Shown one piece after another: positions 8,517 through 16,531 of a DNA stretch of 34,959 nucleotides. Below the pieces are notes generated by a model. The model did not search any database. It saw nothing but the letters and a program-made list of their open reading frames with translations, and had not been told where the DNA came from. Position numbers and translations under genes: made by a program. The first letter of the stretch is position 1, and every line of letters starts with the position of its first letter. The DNA is from Candidatus Uhrbacteria bacterium (GTDB lineage Bacteria; Patescibacteriota; Patescibacteriia; 2-12-FULL-60-25): the NCBI GenBank assembly GCA_003231955.1, contig QIKL01000033.1:1-34959 (forward strand), in the 5' to 3' direction.

Positions 8517-9866
8517 ATGTTAGGAGATGTGAAACGGCGACCTGGCAAGGCCAGATGGATTTTTGGAGTGATTTTTATTGCGGGTTTTTCATTTGGTGCT
8601 GGATCTCTTTATGGCAGGGCGGGTGTGGTTCAGGCAGACCAAAGTTCCGCAACCTCTGCGCTTGCCAGCGCAAATTCATCTACGGTTATTGGTATCGGAA
8701 GCCCGCCGCCGGCTGATATTATGTCGCCGGCAAATTTTTCAAAATTTTGGAATCTCTGGCGAATGCTTCAACAAAAATTTTACAAGCAGCCAGTTAACCA
8801 AAAAGAGATGCTCTATGGCGCCATGAGCGGGCTCGCGCAGTCGCTCGGCGATCCGTATACAGTTTTTTTTGAGCCTAAGACCGCACAGGAATTTTCTCAG
8901 GAGTTGCAGGGTAAATTTGAAGGTATTGGTGCGGAAATTGGGATTAAAAATAAACAGTTAGAGATTATTGCTCCATTGCCAGATACACCAGCGGCGCATG
9001 CGGGACTTTTAGCTGGAGACATAATTTTAAAGATTAATAAAATGGATACGGCAGGAATGTCACTCGATAAGGCAGTTCATCTCATTCGTGGAAAGCGCGG
9101 AACACCGGTTTCATTTCTGATTGGGCGATATAAAAAAAAGGAGATAAAAAATGGAAAAGAAATACAAGCGCCGACGACCGTCGAAGTGACTGTTATTCGC
9201 GATGTCATTCATGTGAAGAGTGTTAACGTCAAATATAAAGATGGGAATATCGCGGTGATTACAGTGACAAGTTTTAACGAAGATACGAGTAAATTATTTT
9301 CCGACGCGGTTCAACAGGTTCTTGCGAAAGATGTAAAAGGCGTTATCCTTGATCTCCGAAACGACCCAGGCGGGTATCTCGATCGCGCAATTTCTATGGC
9401 GAGTAATTGGCTTGGAGATAAAGTTATCGTCAAGGAGCGCCGACAGGGGAAGATTGTTGAAGAATATCGAGGAAATCCTACAGCGCCGCTACGCGATATG
9501 CCGACAGTCGTACTTGTGAATGGAGGATCGGCATCTGCGTCGGAGATTGTAAGCGGTGCCTTGCAGGATTACAAAAAAGCGACAATTGTCGGAACTAAAA
9601 CCTTTGGAAAGGGATCCGTACAAGATTATACGCAGCTTCCAGACGGGAGTGCTGTGAAGATCACGATCGCAGAATGGCTGACACCAAAGGGCCGTTCGAT
9701 TAATAAACAAGGGATTGAACCGGATGTGACGGTCGAGCCCACTCAAAAAGACGTCAATGCCCAACGAGATACACAACTCGATAAGGCCATTGAAATCCTT
9801 ACCGGAAAGTCGGCCACAACGACCGCACCGGAAGAGACTTCATCGACCTCATCAAACGGGAACTAA
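8517..9866 (+). CDS. C-terminal processing peptidase, S41 family
   Basis: This is a CtpA/Prc-type serine protease with an N-terminal membrane anchor (about residues 14-32), a PDZ domain (about 130-225, with FEGIGAEIG and DTPAAHAGLLAGDIILKIN), and an S41 catalytic domain. The catalytic Ser is predicted as Ser340 in GGSASASEI and the Lys as Lys365 in TFGKGSVQ, with the 25-residue spacing usual for CtpA. GVILDLRNDPGGYLD is also typical. It likely trims or degrades envelope proteins outside the cytoplasmic membrane. The ATG at 8517 is chosen over the in-frame TTG at 8481 because the latter is the -35 box. The last 110 bases overlap the Nudix gene in another frame. Confidence 0.93.
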   Translation: MLGDVKRRPGKARWIFGVIFIAGFSFGAGSLYGRAGVVQADQSSATSALASANSSTVIGIGSPPPADIMSPANFSKFWNLWRMLQQKFYKQPVNQKEMLYGAMSGLAQSLGDPYTVFFEPKTAQEFSQELQGKFEGIGAEIGIKNKQLEIIAPLPDTPAAHAGLLAGDIILKINKMDTAGMSLDKAVHLIRGKRGTPVSFLIGRYKKKEIKNGKEIQAPTTVEVTVIRDVIHVKSVNVKYKDGNIAVITVTSFNEDTSKLFSDAVQQVLAKDVKGVILDLRNDPGGYLDRAISMASNWLGDKVIVKERRQGKIVEEYRGNPTAPLRDMPTVVLVNGGSASASEIVSGALQDYKKATIVGTKTFGKGSVQDYTQLPDGSAVKITIAEWLTPKGRSINKQGIEPDVTVEPTQKDVNAQRDTQLDKAIEILTGKSATTTAPEETSSTSSNGN

Positions 9867-10356
9867 GCCGCCAGAGCTTGTTCGACAGGAGATTTCCGCA
9901 GGGGGAATTATTTATCGCGTCCGCAATGGGATTGTTGAAATCTTTTTTATTAAAGATCCTTTTGGGAGATGGACATTCCCAAAAGGACACACGGAACCTG
10001 GAGAGGAATTTTTTAAGACAGCAATCAGAGAGTCTTATGAAGAAGCCGGATTGACTGGTCTTGAGCTTGTCGCCCCTCTTGGACGGACGGCATTCCGGTT
10101 TCGCCGACAAGGCACAGTGATCCAAAAAACTGTACATTTCTTTTTATTTGAAGCTCCGTCAAATGCGACGGAGCATTTTGCTTCGCGGGAAAATCTTCAA
10201 GAAGAAGGGAGAGAGCCAATTCTTGAAGGGAAATGGGTTCGACCGGCTGACGTTTTTTTTACGAGTAGTTACAAGAATTCTGATCGCCTTCTTGCAAATG
10301 CGCTGCGGGAGATTTCTTTTCGCCGTCGAAGAGGTCAACGGAAGGGACGTGTGTGA
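9757..10356 (+). CDS. Nudix hydrolase
   Basis: The Nudix box GX5EX7REUXEEXGU is complete at residues 77-99 (Gly77, Glu83, Arg91-Glu92, Glu95-Glu96, Gly98). It is preceded by GGIIYRV and RWTFPKGHTEPGE, the standard strand before the box. Such enzymes hydrolyse a nucleoside diphosphate linked to another group; the substrate here is not evident, though diadenosine polyphosphate or oxidised-nucleotide cleaning are options. The first 42 residues are basic, proline-rich and lie over the ctpA 3' end. The true start may be a weak codon further in (TTG at 9790), since the conserved domain begins only near residue 44. It sits directly upstream of pyrG. Confidence 0.88.
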   Translation: MPNEIHNSIRPLKSLPESRPQRPHRKRLHRPHQTGTKPPELVRQEISAGGIIYRVRNGIVEIFFIKDPFGRWTFPKGHTEPGEEFFKTAIRESYEEAGLTGLELVAPLGRTAFRFRRQGTVIQKTVHFFLFEAPSNATEHFASRENLQEEGREPILEGKWVRPADVFFTSSYKNSDRLLANALREISFRRRRGQRKGRV

Positions 10357-10362
10357 TATACT
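10354..10362 (+). promoter_or_regulatory. Extended -10 promoter of pyrG
   Basis: TGA followed by TATACT (10357-10362) is an extended -10 element, located inside the Nudix 3' end. The pyrG ATG follows after 9 bases, predicting a leaderless or nearly leaderless transcript. No good -35 is seen, as is common with extended -10 promoters. Confidence 0.6.
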
Positions 10363-10371
10363 CCGCCTGAT

Positions 10372-12033
10372 ATGCTACATACACGACCACGTAGACTGAC
10401 ACGCCGCCAGTCTACAATTTTTGTTGTTGGAGGGGTGATGAGTGGTGTTGGGAAGGGAATCGCGACCGCATCAATCGGCGCGCTTTTAAAAGCTCGCGGA
10501 TGCCGTGTGACAGCAGTTAAGATTGATCCGTATCTCAATGTGGATCCAGGTACACTTAATCCTATTGAACACGGCGAGGTCTTTGTGACAAAGGATGGTC
10601 TAGAAACTGATCAGGACATCGGAAATTACGAACGTTTTCTCGATGAGGATCTTACGCGCGCAAATTGTATGACGTCAGGAAGTGTGTTTAAGACGATCAT
10701 CGACCGCGAACGCGCTCTGGGATATGGCGGCCGGACGGTCGAATGGGTTCCAGACGTTCCGAACGAAGTTATTCGGCGTATCAAGCTTGCGGCAAAAAAA
10801 TCAGGCTCTGAGATCACACTTGTTGAAATTGGAGGTACAGTGGGAGAATATCAAAATCTTTTATATCTTGAAGCTTGTCGTATGATGCGGCTTGAAGCTC
10901 CTGATGACGTATTGGTCGTTTTGGTAAGTTATTTTCCGGTTCCGGGAAGTATTGGCGAGATGAAAACCAAACCAACACAGTATGCCGTGCGGACTCTCAA
11001 TAGTGCGGGACTCCAGCCGGATATCGTTATTTGCCGCGCGGTTTTTCCGATTGATGAGCCGCGGAAGCATAAACTCTCTGTTGGATGTAACGTCCCTCCA
11101 GAAGCTGTTATCGCCGCGCCGAATGTCTCGTCAATCTATGAAGTCCCGCTCAAGTTTCATGCCGAAGGGGTTACGGAACGAATTATTGAGAAGTTGCATC
11201 TTCAAAAACGGCCGCTTCGTATTTCAAATTGGATTAACTTTAATCGACGGATTAAAACATCGACTGCTCCGGTAAAGATCGGTGTGGTCGGGAAGTATTT
11301 TTCTACTGGAAATTTTGTGCTGACAGATTCATATCTCTCTGTGCTTGAAGCGATTAAACACGCGGCATGGCATTGGCACCTCAAACCAGAGATCGTGTGG
11401 TTAAACAGCGAAGATTTTGAAAGACATCCATCGGCTGTCGCGTCCGCACTCAAAAAACTTGATGGAGTCCTTATTCCTGGGGGATTTGGGACGCGCGGGA
11501 TAGAGGGAAAACTTTGTGCGATTAAATATGCGCGAGAACACAACCTTCCGTATCTTGGGTTATGTTACGGGATGCAGCTTGCAACGGTTGAAGTTGCACG
11601 GCATCTTTTGGGATGGAAGGACGCGAATACGACAGAGATTAACCCCAAGACATTGCATCCAGTGATTCATCTTATGAATGAACAGGAAGAAAAGATGAAG
11701 GATAAACATTACGGAGGGACGATGCGTCTCGGCGAGTATCCGTGTATTTTAAAGAAAGGGTCACGTACGCGTAAACTTTATGGAAAAGATCAGATTATAG
11801 AGCGCCATCGTCATCGGTTTGAAGCAAATCCAGCATATCGTTGTGAGCTTGAAGAGGCAGGTCTCGTTGTTTCGGGTGTATCGCCAAATGGTGTTCTTGC
11901 GGAGATTGTGGAGTTTAAGGACCATCCGTTTTTTGTGGCATCACAATTTCATCCAGAATTTCTCTCGCGTCCCTTTCGTCCGCATCCGTTATTTTTGGGT
12001 TTTTTAAAAGCCGCAATAATGAAGAAGAAATAA
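10372..12033 (+). CDS. pyrG: CTP synthase
   Basis: This enzyme makes CTP from UTP, ATP and glutamine. The N-terminal synthetase domain begins with GGVMSGVGKGIATASIGALL (about 20-39) and contains KIDPYLNVDPGTLNPIEHGE and the EIGGTVGEYQN run. The C-terminal class I glutaminase has GGFGTRG, the nucleophile Cys in LGLCYGMQLA near residue 395, and the His/Glu pair in SQFHPEF. At 553 residues the length is normal. CTP is also the co-substrate of RfbF in the same window. The short basic N-terminal extension before the conserved TIFVVGG is a variable part of the family. Confidence 0.97.
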   Translation: MLHTRPRRLTRRQSTIFVVGGVMSGVGKGIATASIGALLKARGCRVTAVKIDPYLNVDPGTLNPIEHGEVFVTKDGLETDQDIGNYERFLDEDLTRANCMTSGSVFKTIIDRERALGYGGRTVEWVPDVPNEVIRRIKLAAKKSGSEITLVEIGGTVGEYQNLLYLEACRMMRLEAPDDVLVVLVSYFPVPGSIGEMKTKPTQYAVRTLNSAGLQPDIVICRAVFPIDEPRKHKLSVGCNVPPEAVIAAPNVSSIYEVPLKFHAEGVTERIIEKLHLQKRPLRISNWINFNRRIKTSTAPVKIGVVGKYFSTGNFVLTDSYLSVLEAIKHAAWHWHLKPEIVWLNSEDFERHPSAVASALKKLDGVLIPGGFGTRGIEGKLCAIKYAREHNLPYLGLCYGMQLATVEVARHLLGWKDANTTEINPKTLHPVIHLMNEQEEKMKDKHYGGTMRLGEYPCILKKGSRTRKLYGKDQIIERHRHRFEANPAYRCELEEAGLVVSGVSPNGVLAEIVEFKDHPFFVASQFHPEFLSRPFRPHPLFLGFLKAAIMKKK

Positions 12034-12040
12034 AAAAATT

Positions 12041-12068
12041 ATAAAATCGCCCTCTAGGACGATTTTAT
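12041..12068. terminator. Bidirectional terminator between pyrG and rpmA
   Basis: ATAAAATCG (12041-12049) pairs with CGATTTTAT (12060-12068) around a CCT/AGG inner helix. The plus-strand A-run at 12031-12038 gives a T-rich tail for the minus-strand rpmA transcript, and the stem ends in TTTTAT for pyrG. It lies exactly between two convergent genes. Confidence 0.7.
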
Positions 12069-12069
12069 G

Positions 12070-12357
12070 TCAGTGTGTTTCGATTGGGATGACGTTGGCG
12101 AATTTTACTGTTTTAAACGCTCCAGTGAAGCGTTTAATTTTTTTATTCGTGAACTTGACAATGCCATTCGCGACTGCGAAGAGTGTGTCATCTTTACCGA
12201 TCATCACGTTTTGTCCAGGACGGATTCTGGTTCCGCGCTGACGAACGATAATGCTTCCTGTTTTTGCGTACTCACCCGCATAGAGTTTGGTTCCTAGTCG
12301 TTGACCTTGAGAATCGCGCCCGTTTGAGGTGGAGCCGCCAGCTTTTTTATGTGCCAT
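12070..12357 (-). CDS. rpmA: 50S ribosomal protein bL27
   Basis: The 95-residue protein starts with [16 protein letters not shown], the invariant L27 N-terminus that reaches the peptidyl transferase centre, and continues with [12 protein letters not shown] and [10 protein letters not shown]. There is no cleavable N-terminal extension of the Firmicutes type. L21 (rplU), the usual partner, is not adjacent. The gene stands alone between a bidirectional terminator and a divergent promoter region shared with the NifU-domain gene. Confidence 0.97.
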   Translation of the reverse strand: MAHKKAGGSTSNGRDSQGQRLGTKLYAGEYAKTGSIIVRQRGTRIRPGQNVMIGKDDTLFAVANGIVKFTNKKIKRFTGAFKTVKFANVIPIETH

Positions 12358-12398
12358 AGAGTTGGTAGTCTATTATGTGCAATCTACGAATATGCTAG

Positions 12399-12449
12399 AG
12401 ATTATGATAAAAACACCATCTTGTCAAGATATGAGAATACGGCTAAACT
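12399..12449. promoter_or_regulatory. Back-to-back promoters for rpmA and the NifU-domain gene
   Basis: The 9-base sequence CTTGTCAAG (12420-12428) reads as TTGTCA on the plus strand (12421-12426) and TTGACA on the minus strand (12427-12422). On the plus strand a 17-base spacer leads to TAAACT (12444-12449), 11 bases before the ATG at 12461. On the minus strand a 17-base spacer leads to TAATCT (12404-12399) towards rpmA; a second -10-like TAGACT lies 9 bases before the rpmA ATG. The -35 boxes share the same bases, so polymerase cannot bind both promoters at once. Confidence 0.65.
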
Positions 12450-12460
12450 ACGCATAAAAT

Positions 12461-12706
12461 ATGCCTAAATCCGAAATAGAGTTGCGTGAGGAAATCGAAA
12501 AGGTCCTGGATGTTCTTCGCGAAGGGATCGCTATGCACTCGGGAAATGTCGAGCTGGTTGCTGTTGATCCTGTCTCAGGTAAGGTTTCAGTACGATTTCA
12601 GGGGATGTGTGTCGGATGTCCAATGTCGGATTTGACACTCAAAGCTGGGATTGAAGAAACACTTCGTGAGATGATTCCAGAAGTTACTGAAGTCGTTGCG
12701 GTCTAG
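12461..12706 (+). CDS. NifU C-terminal-domain Fe-S scaffold protein
   Basis: This 81-residue protein is a stand-alone NifU C-terminal domain. The N-terminal helix (LREEIEKVLDVLREGI) leads into VELVAVDPVSGKVSVRFQG and the metal-binding CVGC (Cys50 and Cys53), followed by TLKAGIEETLREMIPEV. Such proteins carry or transfer iron-sulfur clusters. No other Fe-S assembly gene is in the window. It is read divergently from rpmA, with a predicted leader of only about 5 bases. Confidence 0.92.
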   Translation: MPKSEIELREEIEKVLDVLREGIAMHSGNVELVAVDPVSGKVSVRFQGMCVGCPMSDLTLKAGIEETLREMIPEVTEVVAV

Positions 12707-12724
12707 GTGTGCGCAACGTAAGAT
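12696..12724 (+). promoter_or_regulatory. Promoter before the membrane protein/mraY operon
   Basis: TTGCGG (12696-12701), 17 bases, then TAAGAT (12719-12724), with the ATG at 12733 after 8 bases. The -35 lies in the end of the NifU-domain gene. This would drive the mraY-ftsW-murG group with a leaderless first gene. Confidence 0.5.
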
Positions 12725-12732
12725 ATTAATGC

Positions 12733-13110
12733 ATGACGTTGGCAGAATGGCGCTTCTCCGCGCGTCTCGCATGGCAGGACGCTTTTATCCGTTGGACAAC
12801 CGTCGCGAGCGCGATTGTTGTCGTTATCGTTAGCGGTTTCATCTTGTGGCATTTAATTCCAGAAGGTCTTCGTTCCGGTATTTTGACGATGCACTATACG
12901 ATCTATCTCGGTATTGACGATATACAGAGTTGGCCATGGGCATTTATCGTCCCCGGAGGGATGTTTGGGATCGTTCTTGTGAACACAATTTTGTCATTTG
13001 GTGTATTCCGGTCCGATGCCATTGCTGCGCGCGCGCTTACGGCACTCACCGCCGTGATTATTCTTATCGCGAGCATCGGCTCGTTTTTTCTCGTTTCGAT
13101 CAATGTGTGA
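12733..13110 (+). CDS. Small membrane protein upstream of mraY
   Basis: This 125-residue protein has three hydrophobic segments: about 22-42 (TTVASAIVVVIVSGFILWHL), 70-92 (AFIVPGGMFGIVLVNTILSFGVF) and 100-123 (ALTALTAVIILIASIGSFFLV). The segment between the first two is moderately polar, with IYLGIDDIQSW. No known domain is recognised. It begins the mraY-ftsW-murG cluster and ends 12 bases before mraY, so a role near lipid II synthesis or export is a guess from position only. Confidence 0.8.
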   Translation: MTLAEWRFSARLAWQDAFIRWTTVASAIVVVIVSGFILWHLIPEGLRSGILTMHYTIYLGIDDIQSWPWAFIVPGGMFGIVLVNTILSFGVFRSDAIAARALTALTAVIILIASIGSFFLVSINV

Positions 13111-13122
13111 ACATTCTTTTGT

Positions 13123-14172
13123 ATGTTGTCTCCTTCTACGTTTGCTTTGATACGTATCCTTGCCGTGACCTTTGTCTCTTTTGTTGTTGCTATGGCATGG
13201 GCGCCGGTGATTATTAGACTTCTTCGAAAGTTTAAAATTGGAAAGCAAATTCGTGATGCGGCAAAAGCGCCGATTATGGCCGCGCTTCATGCAGCAAAAG
13301 CGGGAACGCCGACTATGGGCGGGATTCTTATTTGGGTAACGGTTCTCGGCGTAATTTTATTCGCGTCGACGGGATGTGTATTTAATAACGACGTATGGTG
13401 CAATTGGAACTTTTTATCGCGGACACAGACACTGCTTCCGCTCGGCGCATTTATCGCCGCCGCACTTGTTGGACTGCTTGATGATTATCTCAACATGAAA
13501 CGCATCGGACCGGACGGCGGAGGTCTTCGAATGCGCCATAGACTTATTAGCTACACGCTCATCGCCGTCGGAGGCGCATGGTGGTTCTTTTCAAAACTTC
13601 AATGGGATGTTGTTCACGTTCCATTCGTTGGTAATTTTGAGATTGGGTGGTGGTACGTTCTTTTCTTCGTTTTTGTCATTATTGCGACCTCTTTTTCAGT
13701 CAATGAGACGGATGGACTCGACGGACTTGCAGGCGGGCCGCTTGTCGCAGCGTTTGCCGCATACGCGGTCATTGCGTACATGCAAGGAAAAGGAGATCTC
13801 GCAGTATTCTGCGCGGCGATCGTTGGAGCTCTCATGGCTTTTCTTTGGTACAATGTGCCCCCAGCGTCGTTTTTTATGGGTGATACAGGATCCATGTCGT
13901 TAGGGACGCTTCTCGGTGTCGTTGCCTTGTTAACAAATCAACCGTTGCTCCTCCCGATTATTGGCTTACCATTTGTGATTGAATCCGCGTCGGTTCTCGT
14001 TCAGATCACGTCAAAAAAGTTTTTTAAGCGCAAAGTGTTCAAGAGTGCGCCGATTCATCACCATCTTGAAGCGATTGGCTGGAAGGAATCGCAAATTGTT
14101 TTTCGTGTCTGGATTATTTCGCTCTTCTCAGCTGGACTGGGGGTCGTTCTTGCACTAAAAGATCTCCATTGA
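13123..14172 (+). CDS. mraY: Phospho-N-acetylmuramoyl-pentapeptide transferase
   Basis: This integral membrane enzyme makes lipid I from UDP-MurNAc-pentapeptide and undecaprenyl phosphate. The family motifs are in order: GTPTMGGILIW, ALVGLLDDYLNM with the Asp pair, NETDGLDGLAGG, FFMGDTGSMSLG, and PIHHHLEAIGWKESQIV. About ten hydrophobic segments are spread over 349 residues, close to the usual length. An extra loop near residues 80-100 contains two Cys (STGCVFNNDVWCNW). The next gene overlaps its stop region, indicating coupled translation with ftsW. Confidence 0.96.
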   Translation: MLSPSTFALIRILAVTFVSFVVAMAWAPVIIRLLRKFKIGKQIRDAAKAPIMAALHAAKAGTPTMGGILIWVTVLGVILFASTGCVFNNDVWCNWNFLSRTQTLLPLGAFIAAALVGLLDDYLNMKRIGPDGGGLRMRHRLISYTLIAVGGAWWFFSKLQWDVVHVPFVGNFEIGWWYVLFFVFVIIATSFSVNETDGLDGLAGGPLVAAFAAYAVIAYMQGKGDLAVFCAAIVGALMAFLWYNVPPASFFMGDTGSMSLGTLLGVVALLTNQPLLLPIIGLPFVIESASVLVQITSKKFFKRKVFKSAPIHHHLEAIGWKESQIVFRVWIISLFSAGLGVVLALKDLH

Positions 14173-14174
14173 GT

Positions 14175-15278
14175 ATGCGTGGAGTACGACAGCGGATTGA
14201 CAGACCGTTTCTTACGACACTCATTGCTATTGTCGTTTTTGGGCTTGTTATGCTGCTCTCCGCGAGTGGCCCGTTAGGCATTCAACGATTTAATGATAGT
14301 TGGTTCTTTTTCAAACATCAAATCGTGTATGGGATCATCCCGGGAATTATTCTTTTTTATGTGTTTTCACGTTTGGACTATAAAAAACTTAGAAGTCTTT
14401 CTTTTGCCGGTCTTGTCGCAAGCATTCTCTTATTAGTTCTTGTCTACTTACCTGGAATTGGATTGCATTTTGGTGGAGCTGGCCGGTGGGTCAGACTGGG
14501 ATTTTTTTCGTTTCAACCGTCCGAATTTGTAAAAGTCACATTTTTAATCTACGTCGCTGGATGGATGGCCGCACGCTATGAGACAACGGCACGGTCATTG
14601 CAGGAAGGATTGATCCCATTTTTATGTGCACTTGGGGCTGTTTTACTCCTCCTGATTCTTCAGCCGAACACGGGATCTATGACGATAATCGCCGGTTCTG
14701 CGCTGGCGGTATATCTCGTCGCTGGAGCTCCACTCGTTTGGTTTGCGGGAATCGGGGCGTTTGGCGTCGGTCTCATTGCGCTCCTTATTAAAATTACACC
14801 GTATCGCGCGGCGCGGTTCATGACCTTTCTACATCCAGAACTTGATCCGCAGGGAATCGGTTATCATATCAATCAGGCGTTTCTCGCTATCGGATCTGGT
14901 GGTCCGTTTGGTCTTGGTTATGGACAATCGCGCCAAAAATATTTATATCTTCCCGAAGTGGCAGGCGATTCTATTTTTGCGATTATCGCTGAAGAGATGG
15001 GATTCATCGTGAGTGTGTTTCTTATTCTTGCGATGGCTTTTCTTATATATCGTTGTTTTATTATTGCAAAGAGAGCGCCGGATGCGTTCGGTAAATTTCT
15101 CGCTGTTGGGATTGGCTCTTGGTTTGCGATTCAGTCGATCTTCAACATTGGATCGATGATTGGCCTCCTTCCCATCACGGGCGTGACGCTTCCCTTTATA
15201 AGTTATGGGAGTTCTTCGATGGTCGCACTTTTTATCGCTGCGGGAATTATCGCTTCGATTTCGCGGCAAATGCGTTAA
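14175..15278 (+). CDS. FtsW/RodA/SpoVE (SEDS) glycan polymerase
   Basis: This is a multi-spanning SEDS protein that polymerises lipid II. Recognisable blocks are GGAGRWVRLGFFSFQPSEFVK, LQPNTGSMTII, the large loop GYHINQAFLAIGSGGPFGLGYGQSRQKYLYLPE, GDSIFAIIAEEMGFI, and ITGVTLPFISYGSSSM. The conserved Asp of the active site is in the loop before AIIAEE. FtsW rather than RodA is suggested by its place between mraY and murG. The frame also allows a TTG at 14169, overlapping the mraY stop; the ATG at 14175 is preferred. murG follows after one base. Confidence 0.93.
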   Translation: MRGVRQRIDRPFLTTLIAIVVFGLVMLLSASGPLGIQRFNDSWFFFKHQIVYGIIPGIILFYVFSRLDYKKLRSLSFAGLVASILLLVLVYLPGIGLHFGGAGRWVRLGFFSFQPSEFVKVTFLIYVAGWMAARYETTARSLQEGLIPFLCALGAVLLLLILQPNTGSMTIIAGSALAVYLVAGAPLVWFAGIGAFGVGLIALLIKITPYRAARFMTFLHPELDPQGIGYHINQAFLAIGSGGPFGLGYGQSRQKYLYLPEVAGDSIFAIIAEEMGFIVSVFLILAMAFLIYRCFIIAKRAPDAFGKFLAVGIGSWFAIQSIFNIGSMIGLLPITGVTLPFISYGSSSMVALFIAAGIIASISRQMR

Positions 15279-15279
15279 T

Positions 15280-16344
15280 ATGAAGATTCTATTCTGCGGC
15301 GGAGGAACACTTGGACCGGTGATGCCGCTTATTGCAGTTTTGAGGAAGGCACGCGAATTAGATGTCCGGACTTTGGCTGTATGGGTGGGAACGGTACATG
15401 GTCCAGAAAGGGGGCTTGTCGAAGCGGAAAATGTTCCATTCCACGCAATTCCTAGCGCAAAGCTCCCAAGATATCCGAGTGTTGAGCTCCTAAAGGCTCC
15501 TGTACAGTATTTTTTGGCGGGACGGATGGCAAGACAAATTATACGACGCGAACGTCCAGATCTCGTCGTTACAGCGGGTGCGTATGTTGGTGTTCCAGTT
15601 ATCCGCGCCGCAGCAAAAGAAGGCATCGTCTGTGCACTTCATCAACTGGATTGGAAACCGACGCTTTCTAATCGACTTGTTGCACATATATGTCGTTCTG
15701 TGACGACGTCGTTTGTGTATGCAAATCCTCCGTTTGGTCCGCATGTCAAGTCTGTTCACGTCAAAACACCTTGCCGCTTCTCGGGATCAAAAATGCCGAC
15801 ATCGGAAGATGCAAAGCGTACTTTCGGAATCGCCGCGTCGCGAAAAGTTATTTTTATCCTTGGCGGCGGTACGGGCGCGCGCGCCATCAATGAAGCTATC
15901 AGAGACGTTTTGGATGAATTATTAGTCCACGCGGATGTGATCCATTCAACAGGAAAGGGAAAAGCGACCAGCGGACTGAAACGGCCTGGATATCATCCGT
16001 TTGAATTGATGCAAGAAATGAGTATGAGACAGGCCTATGCAGCTTCAGATGTTGTTATTTGTCGTGCTGGGATTGGAACGCTTTCAGAGCTTGCGGCGCT
16101 TTCAAAGGCTTCTATCGTGGTTCCGATTCCACGTTCGCATCAGGAAACGAATGCGCGAGCGCTGCAAGAAGGCATCATTTGGCTTCATCAGACACAAGAG
16201 CGATGTGGAGATGCGCTGCGAAATGCGGTGAAAGATTTACTTACACATGAGGTAAAAAGGAACATGCTTGGATCAAAGCTTCATCAGCTTTTTCCGACAG
16301 ATGACGGATATGCATTGGCAGAAAAATGGATGGATGGAATGTAA
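15280..16344 (+). CDS. murG: MurG-type UDP-GlcNAc:lipid I N-acetylglucosaminyltransferase
   Basis: A GT-B enzyme that completes lipid II. The N-terminal loop is CGGGTLGPVMPLIAVL, where typical MurG has GGGTGGHV, so the His is replaced. Other landmarks are VVTAGAYVGVPVIRAAAKE, LHQLDWKPTLSNR, FILGGGTGARAINEAI, and the C-terminal donor site VICRAGIGTLSELAALSKASIVVPIP with HQETNARAL. The length of 354 residues is normal. The ATG at 15280 follows the ftsW stop by one base; upstream in-frame starts lie inside ftsW. The divergent GxGG loop is common in reduced genomes, and the assignment rests on context as well. Confidence 0.9.
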   Translation: MKILFCGGGTLGPVMPLIAVLRKARELDVRTLAVWVGTVHGPERGLVEAENVPFHAIPSAKLPRYPSVELLKAPVQYFLAGRMARQIIRRERPDLVVTAGAYVGVPVIRAAAKEGIVCALHQLDWKPTLSNRLVAHICRSVTTSFVYANPPFGPHVKSVHVKTPCRFSGSKMPTSEDAKRTFGIAASRKVIFILGGGTGARAINEAIRDVLDELLVHADVIHSTGKGKATSGLKRPGYHPFELMQEMSMRQAYAASDVVICRAGIGTLSELAALSKASIVVPIPRSHQETNARALQEGIIWLHQTQERCGDALRNAVKDLLTHEVKRNMLGSKLHQLFPTDDGYALAEKWMDGM

Positions 16345-16531
16345 AGCAATATAAAGCGTTTTTGTGATAACTGGACAATCGCTATTTTTAGCGGAGAATC
16401 AAATGAAGAGAATACCAGTGAAAAAGAATATATAGTTGAAAGCGTCAAAAAGATTGACGGAGTTAAAAAATAATGTATCGTATCTTATAGTTCATAAAGG
16501 ACATTCACAAAATATAAAAAGGAGACCAATC
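16345..16531 (+). promoter_or_regulatory. AT-rich leader with promoter and Shine-Dalgarno for the GGDEF-like gene
   Basis: This 187-base gap holds a small hairpin (CGCTA/TAGCG near 16379-16393) that could weakly end the murG transcript. A promoter candidate, TTGACG (16454-16459), 16 bases, TATCGT (16476-16481), predicts a leader of about 45 bases. AAAGGAG (16518-16524) sits 7 bases before a GTG at 16532. The region is clearly more AT-rich than its neighbours. Confidence 0.55.

Noticed and set aside
14943-15626. 227-codon minus-strand frame over ftsW and murG
   Set aside because: It lies opposite two certain genes and its translation is low-complexity Arg/Ser/Thr-rich sequence.
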